Source: Phytophthora colocasiae
Taxonomy: Eukaryota > Oomycota > Peronosporomycetes > Peronosporales > Peronosporaceae
Direction of reading: 5' to 3'
DNA: 64,000 nt
Assembly: GCA_018806915.1 (NCBI GenBank)
Contig: JAGKQI010000100.1
Coordinates: 868,001-932,000 of the forward strand
The position numbers and the translations under genes were made by a program. Of this stretch, positions 21,531 through 31,510 are shown piece after piece (position 1 is the first letter of the stretch; each line of letters starts with the position of its first letter). The notes below the pieces were generated by a model. The model was not told where the DNA came from. It saw only the letters and a list, made by a program, of their open reading frames with translations, and searched no databases.

Positions 21531-23855
21531 ATGGCGCAACTTCAGTCTGCGTTAAAGCCACCGGCTGCGGTGAGGCAAGCCATCGCAAACTTCCAGTCAA
21601 TCGGGCCATTTCGAGTGATACCTCCGACGGAGAGCGAAACGTCCTACATCTTCAAGTGGGGAGTAAGGGTCGAGTACCGAGACGAAAACAACAAGCTCAC
21701 AACCCGGTGGGCGTGTCTGGCGGACGAAGCCTGTAGAACGTCAGGTGAAAATCTTTACCGGATGTCAACAGGAAAGACATCTAGAGCTGCCCACCATCTC
21801 CGATCCGTACACAATCTTGTGTCGCCGAAGACAGATGTAGCGGTTGCTGGCAAAAGAAAGCGAGACAGCGACATCGAAAACCTTCGCGCTTCACCACTGT
21901 TCGCCAATAATCCAGCTCGGCTGAATCTACTGCTGGAAACGCTGAAAATTGTCAACCACAATTTGCCGATAAGAAGTGGCGAATACGAAGAGTCAAAGTT
22001 GCTGAAAGCGCTTGTGGTGAAGAAGGAAATGCGGACGGATCTTAGCCCTAAGCGCATTAGTGCGTCCATCGTCGAGCTATACCAATCCACGAAAACGGAG
22101 ATGACAGAGTATCTTGCCGATAATCGTGAAGTTTACCCGAGCTTCACACTGGTTGCCGATTTTTGGACCTGTAAAACCACCAACGACAAGTACCTGGGAC
22201 TGAGGGTCGATAAAGACTGGCAATTCAAGTCAGTCCTTCTCGGGACAAAACCGTTCAATCCAGCGTATAGTGATCGGGAAGGTGGAATTCAAAAGCCATT
22301 TCGCATGTGGCTCATGAGTAAATTAGCTGATTTTGACCTGAAGCCCCACCATTTCTTCGGTTCGACTAGCGATGCAGGTAGCGACGTCAAATTTATGCTG
22401 CGTTCGAATTTACAGCTGCGATGGGAGTGGTGTTTTGCCCACATGGCTCATGCCGCCACTAAAATGTCGTGTGGCCTCGGTGGAAGGAGCAGCAAAACAG
22501 CAAACCCTGAGATGGCGGGTCTACTTTCGAAGATGACGAAAGTAATTTCGGACGTAAAGCTGGTTTCATCAGCAGGCGATTTGTTTGCTGAACTTTGTAA
22601 GGAGAAAACAAAAGGAGCATCTAAGCGTCTTATCGGGCATTCTACATCGCGATTCCTGAGCACGACAAAGGCCATGAGGCGGATACTGGACAAATGGGAG
22701 GCTGTTGTCGAGTGGTACAAGATTCGAGCTGACCAAGCCATCCGTGAGCGTCGACCACCACCAGAGTTCCCTCTTGAGAACTGTCATTCAGAGCTCGTCC
22801 AGGCACTATCGCTTCTTGCGCCAGTTGCAGATTTGAAGTTTAAAAGTCAGGCAGAGCGACCAGAGCAGGTGGAAGTGCTAATGTCGCTGTACATGATTCG
22901 CATTGACAACCTTTGTCCCGGCCAACCGATCTTACACTACCTGTCAACCGATGACGAGCCAAAATGGATAACAGCGAGCTCTTTGACACCGCTAGCAGTG
23001 AAGACCCGTGACCTCTTACGCGAAGCCTTGGATGAACGATTTTTTTCTCGGTATTACAAGGATTCTGCGTTTGATAAGTGTGACTTCGTGCTCGAAATGA
23101 TGTTAAAACTCCACCCAATCTACAAAAACACCCAAGAATCACTCAACCGCGCTGTAGTGTTGTGTTCCCGGCAACATGGACTAAAGGGAAAGGAAGCTGT
23201 AACTCGAATGAACGCAGTCAACGATAAAATTCGGTCGGGCCTGCTGTCCTTGTTGAAGAAGATCGCCGGGCCGTTAGATGGTGTCGCGGACAACGTGAGC
23301 ACATCTTCACCTCGGTTGAATCGGCTGGAAGCACGGTTCGCACCGCGGACAAGACCCGTTGTGACAACTCGCGTTGACAAACGTGCCGAAGATGAATTGG
23401 ACCGCTGGCTGGATGATACGGTGGATGTTGAGCGAAATGACAATATGTCTTCGAAAGAGACTGTGCTTGAGTTCTGGAAGCGGCTCGAGCATTCTGGGCA
23501 ATATCGAATCATCCCTAAAGCTGTGCGTGTGCTTTTCGCAATTCCTGTTTCATCCTGTCAAATTGAGAGGGACTTCAGCGTTAGTGGTGAAATGGTGACA
23601 GTGCAACGAACTAGTTTGTCTGGAGACACCATCGACATGGGTATCTTCATAAACAGGAATCCAGACTTTGTCAATCTACTGCAATGCGAAGAAATACCTC
23701 AGGGTCAGCACCGCTTTCACAAGCCTTCAAACCTTCTGCTTAACATCGACCCGGACCTCTACGACGACTTTAATCCAGACGTTCTGGCCGAGTTTGTTTC
23801 AAGCACCAGCATTTCTAGGGAGTTTAACGAAGAAGAAGAGAAGTCAGCTCTGTGA
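21531..23855 (+). CDS. hAT-family transposase-like protein, intact single exon (774 aa)
   Basis: Uninterrupted frame from the ATG at 21531. Residues about 40-100 form a Cys/His finger (WACLADEACRTSGEN ... HHLRSVHN), BED-like. TLVADFWTCKTTNDKYLGL near residue 205 holds the first catalytic Asp. FFGSTSDAGSDVKFML followed by WCFAHMAHAATK near 280-310 holds the second Asp and the conserved C-x2-H. The C-terminal dimerisation region (KAVRVLFAIPVSSCQIERDF, residues 660-680) ends the domain, followed by an acidic tail. Length and order fit a complete hAT transposase. The stop is only about 10 bp from the stop of the convergent gene, leaving no room for a right terminal repeat. It may be stranded or domesticated. 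Confidence 0.88.
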   Translation: MAQLQSALKPPAAVRQAIANFQSIGPFRVIPPTESETSYIFKWGVRVEYRDENNKLTTRWACLADEACRTSGENLYRMSTGKTSRAAHHLRSVHNLVSPKTDVAVAGKRKRDSDIENLRASPLFANNPARLNLLLETLKIVNHNLPIRSGEYEESKLLKALVVKKEMRTDLSPKRISASIVELYQSTKTEMTEYLADNREVYPSFTLVADFWTCKTTNDKYLGLRVDKDWQFKSVLLGTKPFNPAYSDREGGIQKPFRMWLMSKLADFDLKPHHFFGSTSDAGSDVKFMLRSNLQLRWEWCFAHMAHAATKMSCGLGGRSSKTANPEMAGLLSKMTKVISDVKLVSSAGDLFAELCKEKTKGASKRLIGHSTSRFLSTTKAMRRILDKWEAVVEWYKIRADQAIRERRPPPEFPLENCHSELVQALSLLAPVADLKFKSQAERPEQVEVLMSLYMIRIDNLCPGQPILHYLSTDDEPKWITASSLTPLAVKTRDLLREALDERFFSRYYKDSAFDKCDFVLEMMLKLHPIYKNTQESLNRAVVLCSRQHGLKGKEAVTRMNAVNDKIRSGLLSLLKKIAGPLDGVADNVSTSSPRLNRLEARFAPRTRPVVTTRVDKRAEDELDRWLDDTVDVERNDNMSSKETVLEFWKRLEHSGQYRIIPKAVRVLFAIPVSSCQIERDFSVSGEMVTVQRTSLSGDTIDMGIFINRNPDFVNLLQCEEIPQGQHRFHKPSNLLLNIDPDLYDDFNPDVLAEFVSSTSISREFNEEEEKSAL

Positions 23856-23865
23856 ACTAATACAT

Positions 23866-26755
23866 TTACTCTTGGATTGGACAAACATGATCCTTGCTGA
23901 AGGCTACATTTCGCCGCATCTTCTGAAAACCCACATAACCATCCAGCAGACACTTCAGACAGCCACAGCCAGCGCCTTCGCACGAACGCAGGAAGTGAGT
24001 GAGCGGCAGATCTCGAGCCAGAGCTTCCAGTGTTCCAACGAAAAACCCACGCACGTGAGCCCACGTCGCCTCCATGTCGGTCACTTCGTTCACCTCCCCG
24101 AATAAATCTCCGTCACCCTGCCACACCGCACGATCCAACTCATGCTCACGAGCTACTTACAGGAACACTCCGGGGTCAGCTGGTCGCACTGGGTACGCCG
24201 CAGGGTATCGCTGTACATGAGCAGAATATCACCCAGATCCCGAGACGCATCAATCGACAGCACAATCTGTGTAAACTCGGCGGAAGTCAAATGCCCGTCA
24301 CCATTCACGTCTCCAGCTCGGAACGCGTCGATGAGGTGGCACTCTCGTCGCACTTGTTCGAGTTTCCACTCGTCTATCACCAGTTGCAACAGGTGGTCGA
24401 CATTGAGCACTAGTTCTCCGTTGGTTGTAGATACTGGCGTTGTACTCGGTGATATTAAGGCGGTTGACGTGCCCTGAGTTGCAATCACCGCCAAATTTTC
24501 ACAGAACGCAACTACATTTGACTTGCGCATGTCTCGAAAGCAGAGCTGCGCGATCTCCTGCGCTCGCTCGACCGAAATCTCCTTGTCCGGAACGCAGACC
24601 CGAGGTACAAAACGAGACCTCTTCGAGGCGACAGGAGGCGTATACGAGAGTTGCCACTACTCGGTATAATGCCATTCGCAGACGATGGCGTTGCTGGGTG
24701 GCTCGACATTGTCAGGGTTCCAGTCAAATCTTCCGAGACGAGACACTCGAGAAATTCCAAGTAGTTCGTGAGCTCCGCCTTGGGCTCTTCATCAAAGCAG
24801 AATCTTGCAATGTACTCGACCCGCAGATGCGGAGCGCGATACGTCTCCATTGCGCACGAAAATGCCAGCAGGTGCATGTCCGCGATGCCCGGTAGTCCGT
24901 ATCTGTGAAGGAAAGACTGGTACACGATCTGAGAGAGCGATAGGATTCTCCCGCTGCCTCGTGGCGTAGCGTAAGGCAGCCGCTGCTGTTGATCCTTGCG
25001 ACGTGTTGCACTTAACAGCTCACTGTAGGCGTCTGCGATGCTTGAGCACATTTGCGAGTGACTTCTTCGCAAACTGAATGAGCTGGTCGGTATTCATACG
25101 CCACGACGTGATGAGCCCAGAGATGGCACGAGGCACAGCCACACTGTTAATCTTATGGCATTTCTCCTTCTTGTTCTTAGCTCCTCCAGCACCGCTAGCA
25201 CCCATTGCGTGTTTACCGAGTAGAGCCTTCAGCGTTAGTGGAGCAATTTTAGTCGGTGGTGGTGCTGCATGGGAGCTTTCACGACGAACTGAAGTTGTAT
25301 CATGAAATACTTCCAACGGACTGAAGGTATCAATGGACTCCAGTTCGTTTTCGAAACTGGTTTGACATCCAACGTCGAGACAGCCGACCTTCACGTATTC
25401 TTGCCATTCCATCGGCTCCGCGACAGCATTAACAGAGGTGAATCTGCGCTTCAGCCTACCAGATAAACTCGGGGCTTGTGCTAGCTCCTGCTTTTCATCT
25501 TTAACAGCTTCAGCACCGTTCGTGTCCAACTGTCCGTCAATATTATCCACGGTGACATTCTCTACGATGACGTTCTCTACGTCGCAGTTCTCGTCTTCGA
25601 GTGCATCATGTAATATCGTGAGTACTTGGGATTCTGAGCGCCGGTCAAGAAGCTCCTTCAAAGCCTTCTCGATTTCAGAGTTTGTCGGCTGGGAAAGCGT
25701 GGATTTCCTCTTCTGACGGCGCTAATTGTTCTGGAGTCATGCGAAGAGGACCACAACTCAGTAATGGCTCCGCTCGGGACTTACATATCTCGTTTACTAG
25801 CGGGACAAGCGCTCGATCATGTGCTGGAGTAAATATCTGCTGCGAGGCGTTAAACGACCCAACTTGGGGTCGTACTTGGTCGCTCAAGTCGACGTCGAGT
25901 TACTGAGAATTTCGGAACGGCTGTGAAGGCTACAGCCTACACCTCCGCTTTCCTCCCCGCCTACGAAGCCTCCAAGATCCTCTTCTTCTTCGCTATAGTA
26001 CGAATCTTCTCCACTTGGTAGACCACTTCGTGGCTCTAGTCCTCTATCTTCGACCCACTGAATTCCAATGCGCTGGTTATACAACGCAAGAGGCAGGTCA
26101 AGTTTTGGACCCCCAATTCCCAACAAAAGTGGCGCGCACCTCCCAAGTGTGCATTTCTCCACCGAAACGTGTCACTCCAATAGCTGCCTGCCAGCCCTTA
26201 TCACGTACGAGTGAAAATCGGTTATCAACCTTTAGGTAGGGACCCTTCCGTACACGATCCACACAGCATTGGAAGATCGACTGGCCTGGGAACCACCACT
26301 CGAAGCTATCTCCCATCAATAGTGACATCATATCCTCCGCAGGCGCCAGTAAATGCTCGCACCTCGGCTTCACTTCCCCCAGTAGTCGCATTACCAGCCC
26401 CAGCTCCACTACCTCCACCTTCCAGAAATTGTAGGCAGTGAGAACTAGCCGTCTCACTTTAAGGAGCCTGACGCACTCGAATACTTGTCGCTAATGGGAT
26501 ACTCGCAAGTGCTTCTTGAAGCTCCAGATCATGAGGATGGTCCACACGGATACACACATCCTCCGAGATATCCGACAGGAAATTATCAGCGGAAAGAATG
26601 AATTCGTCCGGCAACTGTGCCACAATAGCAGTGTTACTTGATTCTTCGCTTGACGCATCGCGAGTTCTCAGTTCTTCTGTTCTTGCCGGGTCCATTAGAG
26701 CCTTCATCACACCGTAAACTTGACTTAGCGGCTCAACCTCTCGAAAAGCACTCAT
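23866..26755 (-). CDS. Uncharacterised multi-exon protein with an EF-hand
   Basis: A chain of minus-strand coding pieces: 26755-26459 (start MSAFREVEPLSQ), 26372-26098 (WWFPGQSIFQCC...KGWQAAIGVTRFGGEMHTWEV, resembling a SPRY-like fold), 26100-25884 (acidic, YYSEEEEDLGG), 25887-25675, 25661-25020, 25050-24512 (GLPGIADMHLLAF, YIARFCFDEEP), 24580-24153 and 24118-23866. The 24.3-kb piece holds one clear EF-hand loop, DVNGDGHLTSAEF, which should bind calcium. The last junction is a good GT-AG intron: GTAAGTAGC after ECSC, acceptor before GDGDLFGEV. Other joins, near 25040, 24600 and 26460, change frame without clear splice signals. Some frameshifts are therefore possible, or this is two genes. I do not recognise the family. 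Confidence 0.55.
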
Positions 26756-28129
26756 TAGATTGTCACAGTCAAGCGAATGGAAGCCGATAACTAAAGTTAG
26801 CGTTCATTACATACGCTTTTGCAGTAGCTCCCAAATTGGCGAGTAGTTTACAATCACTTGTGTCGAGCCTTCGTAAGACAGTCAGACGACAAAGAAACGG
26901 TGGGTTGTGATTCGTCAAAAGGCCAAGCACAGCTTAGACGGTGAAGTACAAGCAGACGCAGTGAACGAAGTTACAAGTAAGTGCGTTTAGTCTTCCTTCC
27001 TCTTCTTCCTAGGTCTGTACTCTAATGTGTGCGTTTTGGTTGTTTGTGTGTGCTGCTTGATGAGCTAGACGAAGCATAGTCATGACTTTCAACTGCGTGG
27101 TAGGTGGGAACTGGTTGAGAAGCTGAGCGGCAGGCTGATGACACCGGTGACGCAGAGCATTGCCGCCTGCTGCTCAGTCATTGAGGAGGAAGGTAAAGTG
27201 CCGGTATCTCTCTCAATTGCAGCTCCAACATCATGCGCCATTCTGAGTACGTTTGACGCTTTTTTCGTGCCGCCAGGTCATGCGTTGATACTGACTTGTA
27301 TTGGGGCTGGCCTTCGACTTCGTTCCCGAACCACCACAGATACCAACGTGCAGTACATCTGTGCTCGGAAACTCAAAGATTTCTGGAAGTGTGTGCAGTT
27401 TGCCATCACCTGGCCAAAAGTGAATAATAGTTGTCGGTGAATAACTCTGAGGACAGACCGCATCCGAGCGTGGCTAACGGTCTACGCATTGTATCCTTGA
27501 ACTGCTGCTGCGTTATACCAGTCCCGTAAATCCCTTTTTGTTCCCGTAGCTTAGTAAATCGAGGGGCCAAAGACTCAGGAAGAGCACAAACTGTAGCCTG
27601 AACTTGAGTACATACTGACTATTATACCACCATGAGAACACATTGACATTTAGACCACCATTATCATCAAAGAAGCGCTCGCCGTCGGGCTGTGTAGCGC
27701 GAAGCCATGCTGCGATACCACGGATATCGATACACGGTCTGAGTTCGAGAAGAAGTGCACGCGTTTCTCACATTCTCAGCACTAAGTACTCGCTCATCGT
27801 GGGCGAGTGGGTTAGCACGGGATAAAGTAAGCTCTGTGTTGCTGTTACGATGTGAAGCATCTCGAGTCAAGGCAGCGTTGGTGGCTGGTGGGGCTTTAGA
27901 AGACGAGTGGCGGAGAAGGGGGGTCTGCCACGCTGAGGCGGATTTGTTTTAATGCTAAGGACCACAAGAAAACTCTTTTTGACCAATGACAAAGAAGTAC
28001 GACACCGTGTCGTACTTTTGGCTCAACAAAAGTTGTGGTTGAGATAATGTATATAACCCTAAGTATGCGAATAGTAAAAACAAGACAAACGAAAGATAAT
28101 CAGTTCTCGTTGATGGCCAAAAGTAAGAC
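26756..28129. other. Intergenic; upstream region of the EF-hand gene, otherwise no gene recognised
   Basis: The first part is probably the promoter of the minus-strand gene that starts at 26755. Small open frames at 27138-27440 and 27643-27952 show no family pattern. A 123-codon minus-strand frame at 27955-28326 is mostly in the wrong frame relative to the SPRY relic. Confidence 0.45.
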
Positions 28130-28643
28130 CTAGTGTCGGACGCACCCTGCCAAAACACAAGATTTGTCTTACGAAAACGCATGAATCTGCATTGAAAGAC
28201 ATGGTCGGGTGAAGCTGCTGATGACACGAAATACTCGGGAAGGCTGTGCCTAAAAGCTGTCCATTCTTGGTGAAGAAATCTCTTGTGTGTCGAGACGTAA
28301 TCCGCAGCCAAAGACATCACCAGCACGAGCTCCGGTGGGTTCGTTCCACTTGACCATTTGCTGGTGTAAACAAGTACGATCGAGAACAGTCTGCGCTACC
28401 GCCCGCTAACACATCTTCCAGTGGGAATGATGGTGGAGAAACCCCGAGCTCAAGTGAACCTCCCATGCTGCTGCCAGCACTCCATTCGATAACAGTGATC
28501 TCAAAATACACAGCTTTCACCTCGTCTTGCATTGTCATCACGAAGGCAAGTGTGTGCTCAAAGCGACAAGAATATACCTTCCCAGGTGGCATTCCAACTC
28601 CATCAACTGCCATTGCATCTCGGTGAAGCAGAGATACTGCCAT
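28130..28643 (-). pseudogene. SPRY-domain gene fragment, frameshifted
   Basis: On the minus strand, KVYSCRFEHTLAFVMTMQDE leads to VYFEITVIEWSAGS and LELGVSPPSFPLEDV; then, after a frame change near 28340, NEPTGARAGDVFGCGLRLDT and QEIFFTKNGQLLGTAFPSI. Phrases such as YFEITV, GDVFGCGL and IFFTKNG are typical of SPRY domains, which mediate protein binding in E3 ligases and other scaffolds. The two halves lie in different frames with no splice site between them, so the gene is broken by a small indel. No start or complete domain context was found. Other exons may have existed upstream at 28644-28870 but cannot be supported. Confidence 0.65.
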
Positions 28644-30117
28644 CCTCCGCTTGATTGTCTCTCATGATAGATGAGAGTAACCATCATTTTGGTCGAATGA
28701 CTTATCAACATCTCCACAAGAGGCTGCTAGGAAAAGTGGAAACGATGCGGCAGGCTCGGTGCGCCGCTACCGTCGCTCTAAACAGGATGCTCGTTCTTGT
28801 ACTCGTTGATGGCGTTGTTGACCTTCCTGCTGCATGTTAAAGCAACTCCGACAATTAAATGGAAACTGGTTCTTCAATGCATGCAAGTAAAATAGTTTAG
28901 TATCAGTTTTACAACTCCCTGACTTCACGGATGCGTACCTGATCACAAATACGCACTGTTGAGAGTTTCATGCTGGGCCCTCGCGAAATATGTAGTCCCT
29001 CGGAGTGTCCAACCGTGAGTTGGCAGATACGATTCTGGAGGATATGGCAGCTTTCAAGGAAGAGCAAAGTGCGCGTCGTGAGCAGCAAAGGTCGAGTTGA
29101 TGGCGAGAGATGGCTGAAGGACGGAAGTACTGGGTGTGAATTTTGGATTGGATATGTACGTAAGATACTGACGATGAAGAGATGACCAAGAGGAAATTCG
29201 CGAATAGATAAAAGACGAAGGCTGTGAAGAGCTACGCCAAATTTATTGTATTTACTCGCCCATTTGTTCGGCGAGCACGACAGCCAGAAGCCCAGGCTGT
29301 AGCCCCCCCCCCCCTAATACTACTGTACTAGTAGTACATTGTAGCAGAAACATCAACAACATTTTCACAGGTATGCCCAGACGATCAAGTTTACGAACAT
29401 TTGAAATGGATGTGACTGCCACAGAATCCCTCACTCACTCCGACCGAAGCTAAAGCGAGCTCATCCGGTACCACCACCAGACGAAGAGAGGGTATTCTCA
29501 TGCAGCACAGTATACTATTTGCACTGCGTATATCACTAGCCGGATAGAGGTAACCAGCCAATGGAAAGTAAAAAAGTGCTTAAAGTCAAAATACAAACAA
29601 AACACAAATACCAAGAGATGTTCCTGGAGCTCCCCTCCATTCAATGCACGAGAAGGCAACAGCGCCGTCTCCGGTCCCGCAATAGGCAACGAAGACAGGC
29701 TGGTGAGAAGAAGCAAAGCTCTTTCTCCCCCGTGCACCAAGTCCAGAAAATCTCCACGCCCGAAGGCACCAGAAACCTCCAGAAACTCGGATAAAGAAGC
29801 TTCAGAAGTTCATTTACGCCTCATATTTAACTGCGTAACCACGTTCGACGCCTCCCCGTTCCATCTAAAGAGACGGAGCTAAAGGAGGCAGGGCTGGTAG
29901 CTGGTAAAGAGAGGCACAACTGTAAACGTAGCAATATAGAATACTACAGTACAGTAGTAGTATTCCACTTTCAATCGTAAAATTCAAGACTGAAATGGCT
30001 GGCTCCTGATGGTGCACGAACTTTTTACCAATTTCTTTTTACGTAAAAAGAGAAAACTGTAAGAAATGATTTATGGAGTGTCCATCTCTATCTACGGGAC
30101 GACAAATGGGTCCTCTT
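28644..30117. other. Intergenic; two related palindromes, no gene recognised
   Basis: No coding pattern was seen. Two AT-rich palindromic stretches, TAATACTACTGTACTAGTAG at 29316-29335 and AATACTACAGTACAGTAGTA at about 29940-29959, are roughly inverted copies of each other 0.6 kb apart, next to a run of 13 C at about 29303. They might be ends of a small decayed element. The downstream limit is the 3' side of the REX4-like gene. Confidence 0.4.
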
Positions 30118-31225
30118 TTACTCGCCGTACTCCATGATAGCGAGCTCCTTGGAGTCTGGAACGGCCATGACACCTCGTCCAGTACTGATTTCCTCGTCGT
30201 CACTGTCTAGATGGGCCTTGGCAGCGGCAGGGAGCGCCTGAGGTGCATCGTCCTCTTCTTTCGTCGGCAGAGCAAAAGAGCTGCTGCTCTTGTTCGTACG
30301 CAGATACTTCTCCCACGCGTACTGTTCGCGTTTGTACAGCTCCAGCGTGGCGCGTGCATCTTCGACAGAGTCGTGCTGTCCAGTTTGGATCTGTTGGCCT
30401 AGAACTTCCTCTGTCAAGTGTTTCAACGACTTCGGATACAGTTTCTACAAGCAAACGAAAGTTAGCATCACCTGCAACGTTTAATGTACTACATAGACGA
30501 TGGTGACGTACCGTTCCGTTCATCTTACGACGCATGTACGGTCGGTAGTAGGCGGTATCGCGGATCAAGTGCTTCGGAGGCGTGAACATGAGCGCTTGAA
30601 AGTCATTCTTCAATGCATGACCCACAATGATCTTGTCCTGCATGAGCTTGCCCACCTCTTTCAGACACTGAGCAAAGGGAATCGCGTGGCGTAGCGAACT
30701 GGACTTGATACCGCTGACGTGCGTCCGGAAGTCCGTCACCTTCTCCACAGGCCGCACATGCTTGTCATATAGAACGTTACCGTCATAGTCCACGATACTA
30801 CAGCGAGCAAGCACACTGGTTTTACCAGAGAGTCCCACCCCCACCATTTCGCAATCCATTCCGACAATACGCGAGTTGTCCACCCATTCGGCAGTGCGCA
30901 ACTTCATGCGCTTCGCCTGCTTCTCCTGCTTAACACGTTGCTTCTGCGCCTTCACATCCAAGTCGTGTTTCTTTTCGTGCGTCTTGTTGCCTTTGTGGCG
31001 CTGGTCCTTCTGCTGGATCTTGCTCTTAAGTGCCAACCAATTCGAATTCGCAGCAGCAGCAGGCTTGATTGTCTTCTCCTGCGTCTTCCGAGGCACCGAT
31101 CCGCTCACTTTCTTCGCGGTCGCAACTTTATACTTCTTGTTCTTATGGAGTGCTTTGTTGTTGGCCTTGCCGGGCCCTGGTTGCGCCGTCACAGAGCCTT
31201 CATTACGCTTCCTCTTGCCGCCCAT
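30118..31225 (-). CDS. REX4: REX4-like DEDDh 3'-5' exonuclease (about 346 aa, two exons)
   Basis: Start at 31225 ([10 protein letters not shown]). A Lys-rich, probably nucleolar N-terminus of about 110 residues precedes the exonuclease domain. Exo I is [10 protein letters not shown] (Asp and Glu), Exo II is VGHALKNDF (Asp), and Exo III is [14 protein letters not shown] (His and Asp). These are the five residues of DEDDh nucleases, in the order of REX4/ISG20-type enzymes that trim RNA, chiefly in ribosome maturation. One intron, about 30445-30511 (GTACGT...GTAG), joins KMNGT to KLYPKSLKH. Reading through it would give a false, frameshifted tail. The acidic C-terminus ends at 30118. The gene is divergent from the M13 peptidase, about 285 bp away. 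Confidence 0.92.
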
Positions 31226-31510
31226 TGTACTTGAGGTTTTTGACTGGCCAAGACGTTTATCCTACGATATCACATATCCACGTCCTTTATCCTATGCTAC
31301 AGCATATCTATTATAGTCTGGTAATAGTCCGGTGTACTATTTTTAGTCCGTGTGGTGTCGTTAACCAACACGCAAATCCACACCTGCCGGCTTGGAAGCG
31401 ACGCCCAACAAGCGTCTCGTACGCAGTCCACGTATCCCCACCTGGTGAACAGCAGGCATAGTCAAGAAGAGGACACTCGTGCGCATTCAACGCACCGAAT
31501 TGCACCTTCA
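31226..31510. promoter_or_regulatory. Divergent promoter region shared by the REX4-like and M13 peptidase genes
   Basis: About 285 bp separate the two start codons. Near 31256-31310 a short stretch repeats as GTTTATCCTACGATATCACATA and CCTTTATCCTATGCTACAGC-like sequences, giving a direct repeat of TTTATCCTA. No TATA box or oomycete initiator could be assigned with certainty. Regulation is inferred from layout only. Confidence 0.4.

Noticed and set aside
30200..30500. C-terminal extension of the REX4-like ORF past KMNGT (VRHHRLCST...)
   Set aside because: It is intron and frameshifted exon 2; proper splicing gives the HDSVEDA Exo III motif.
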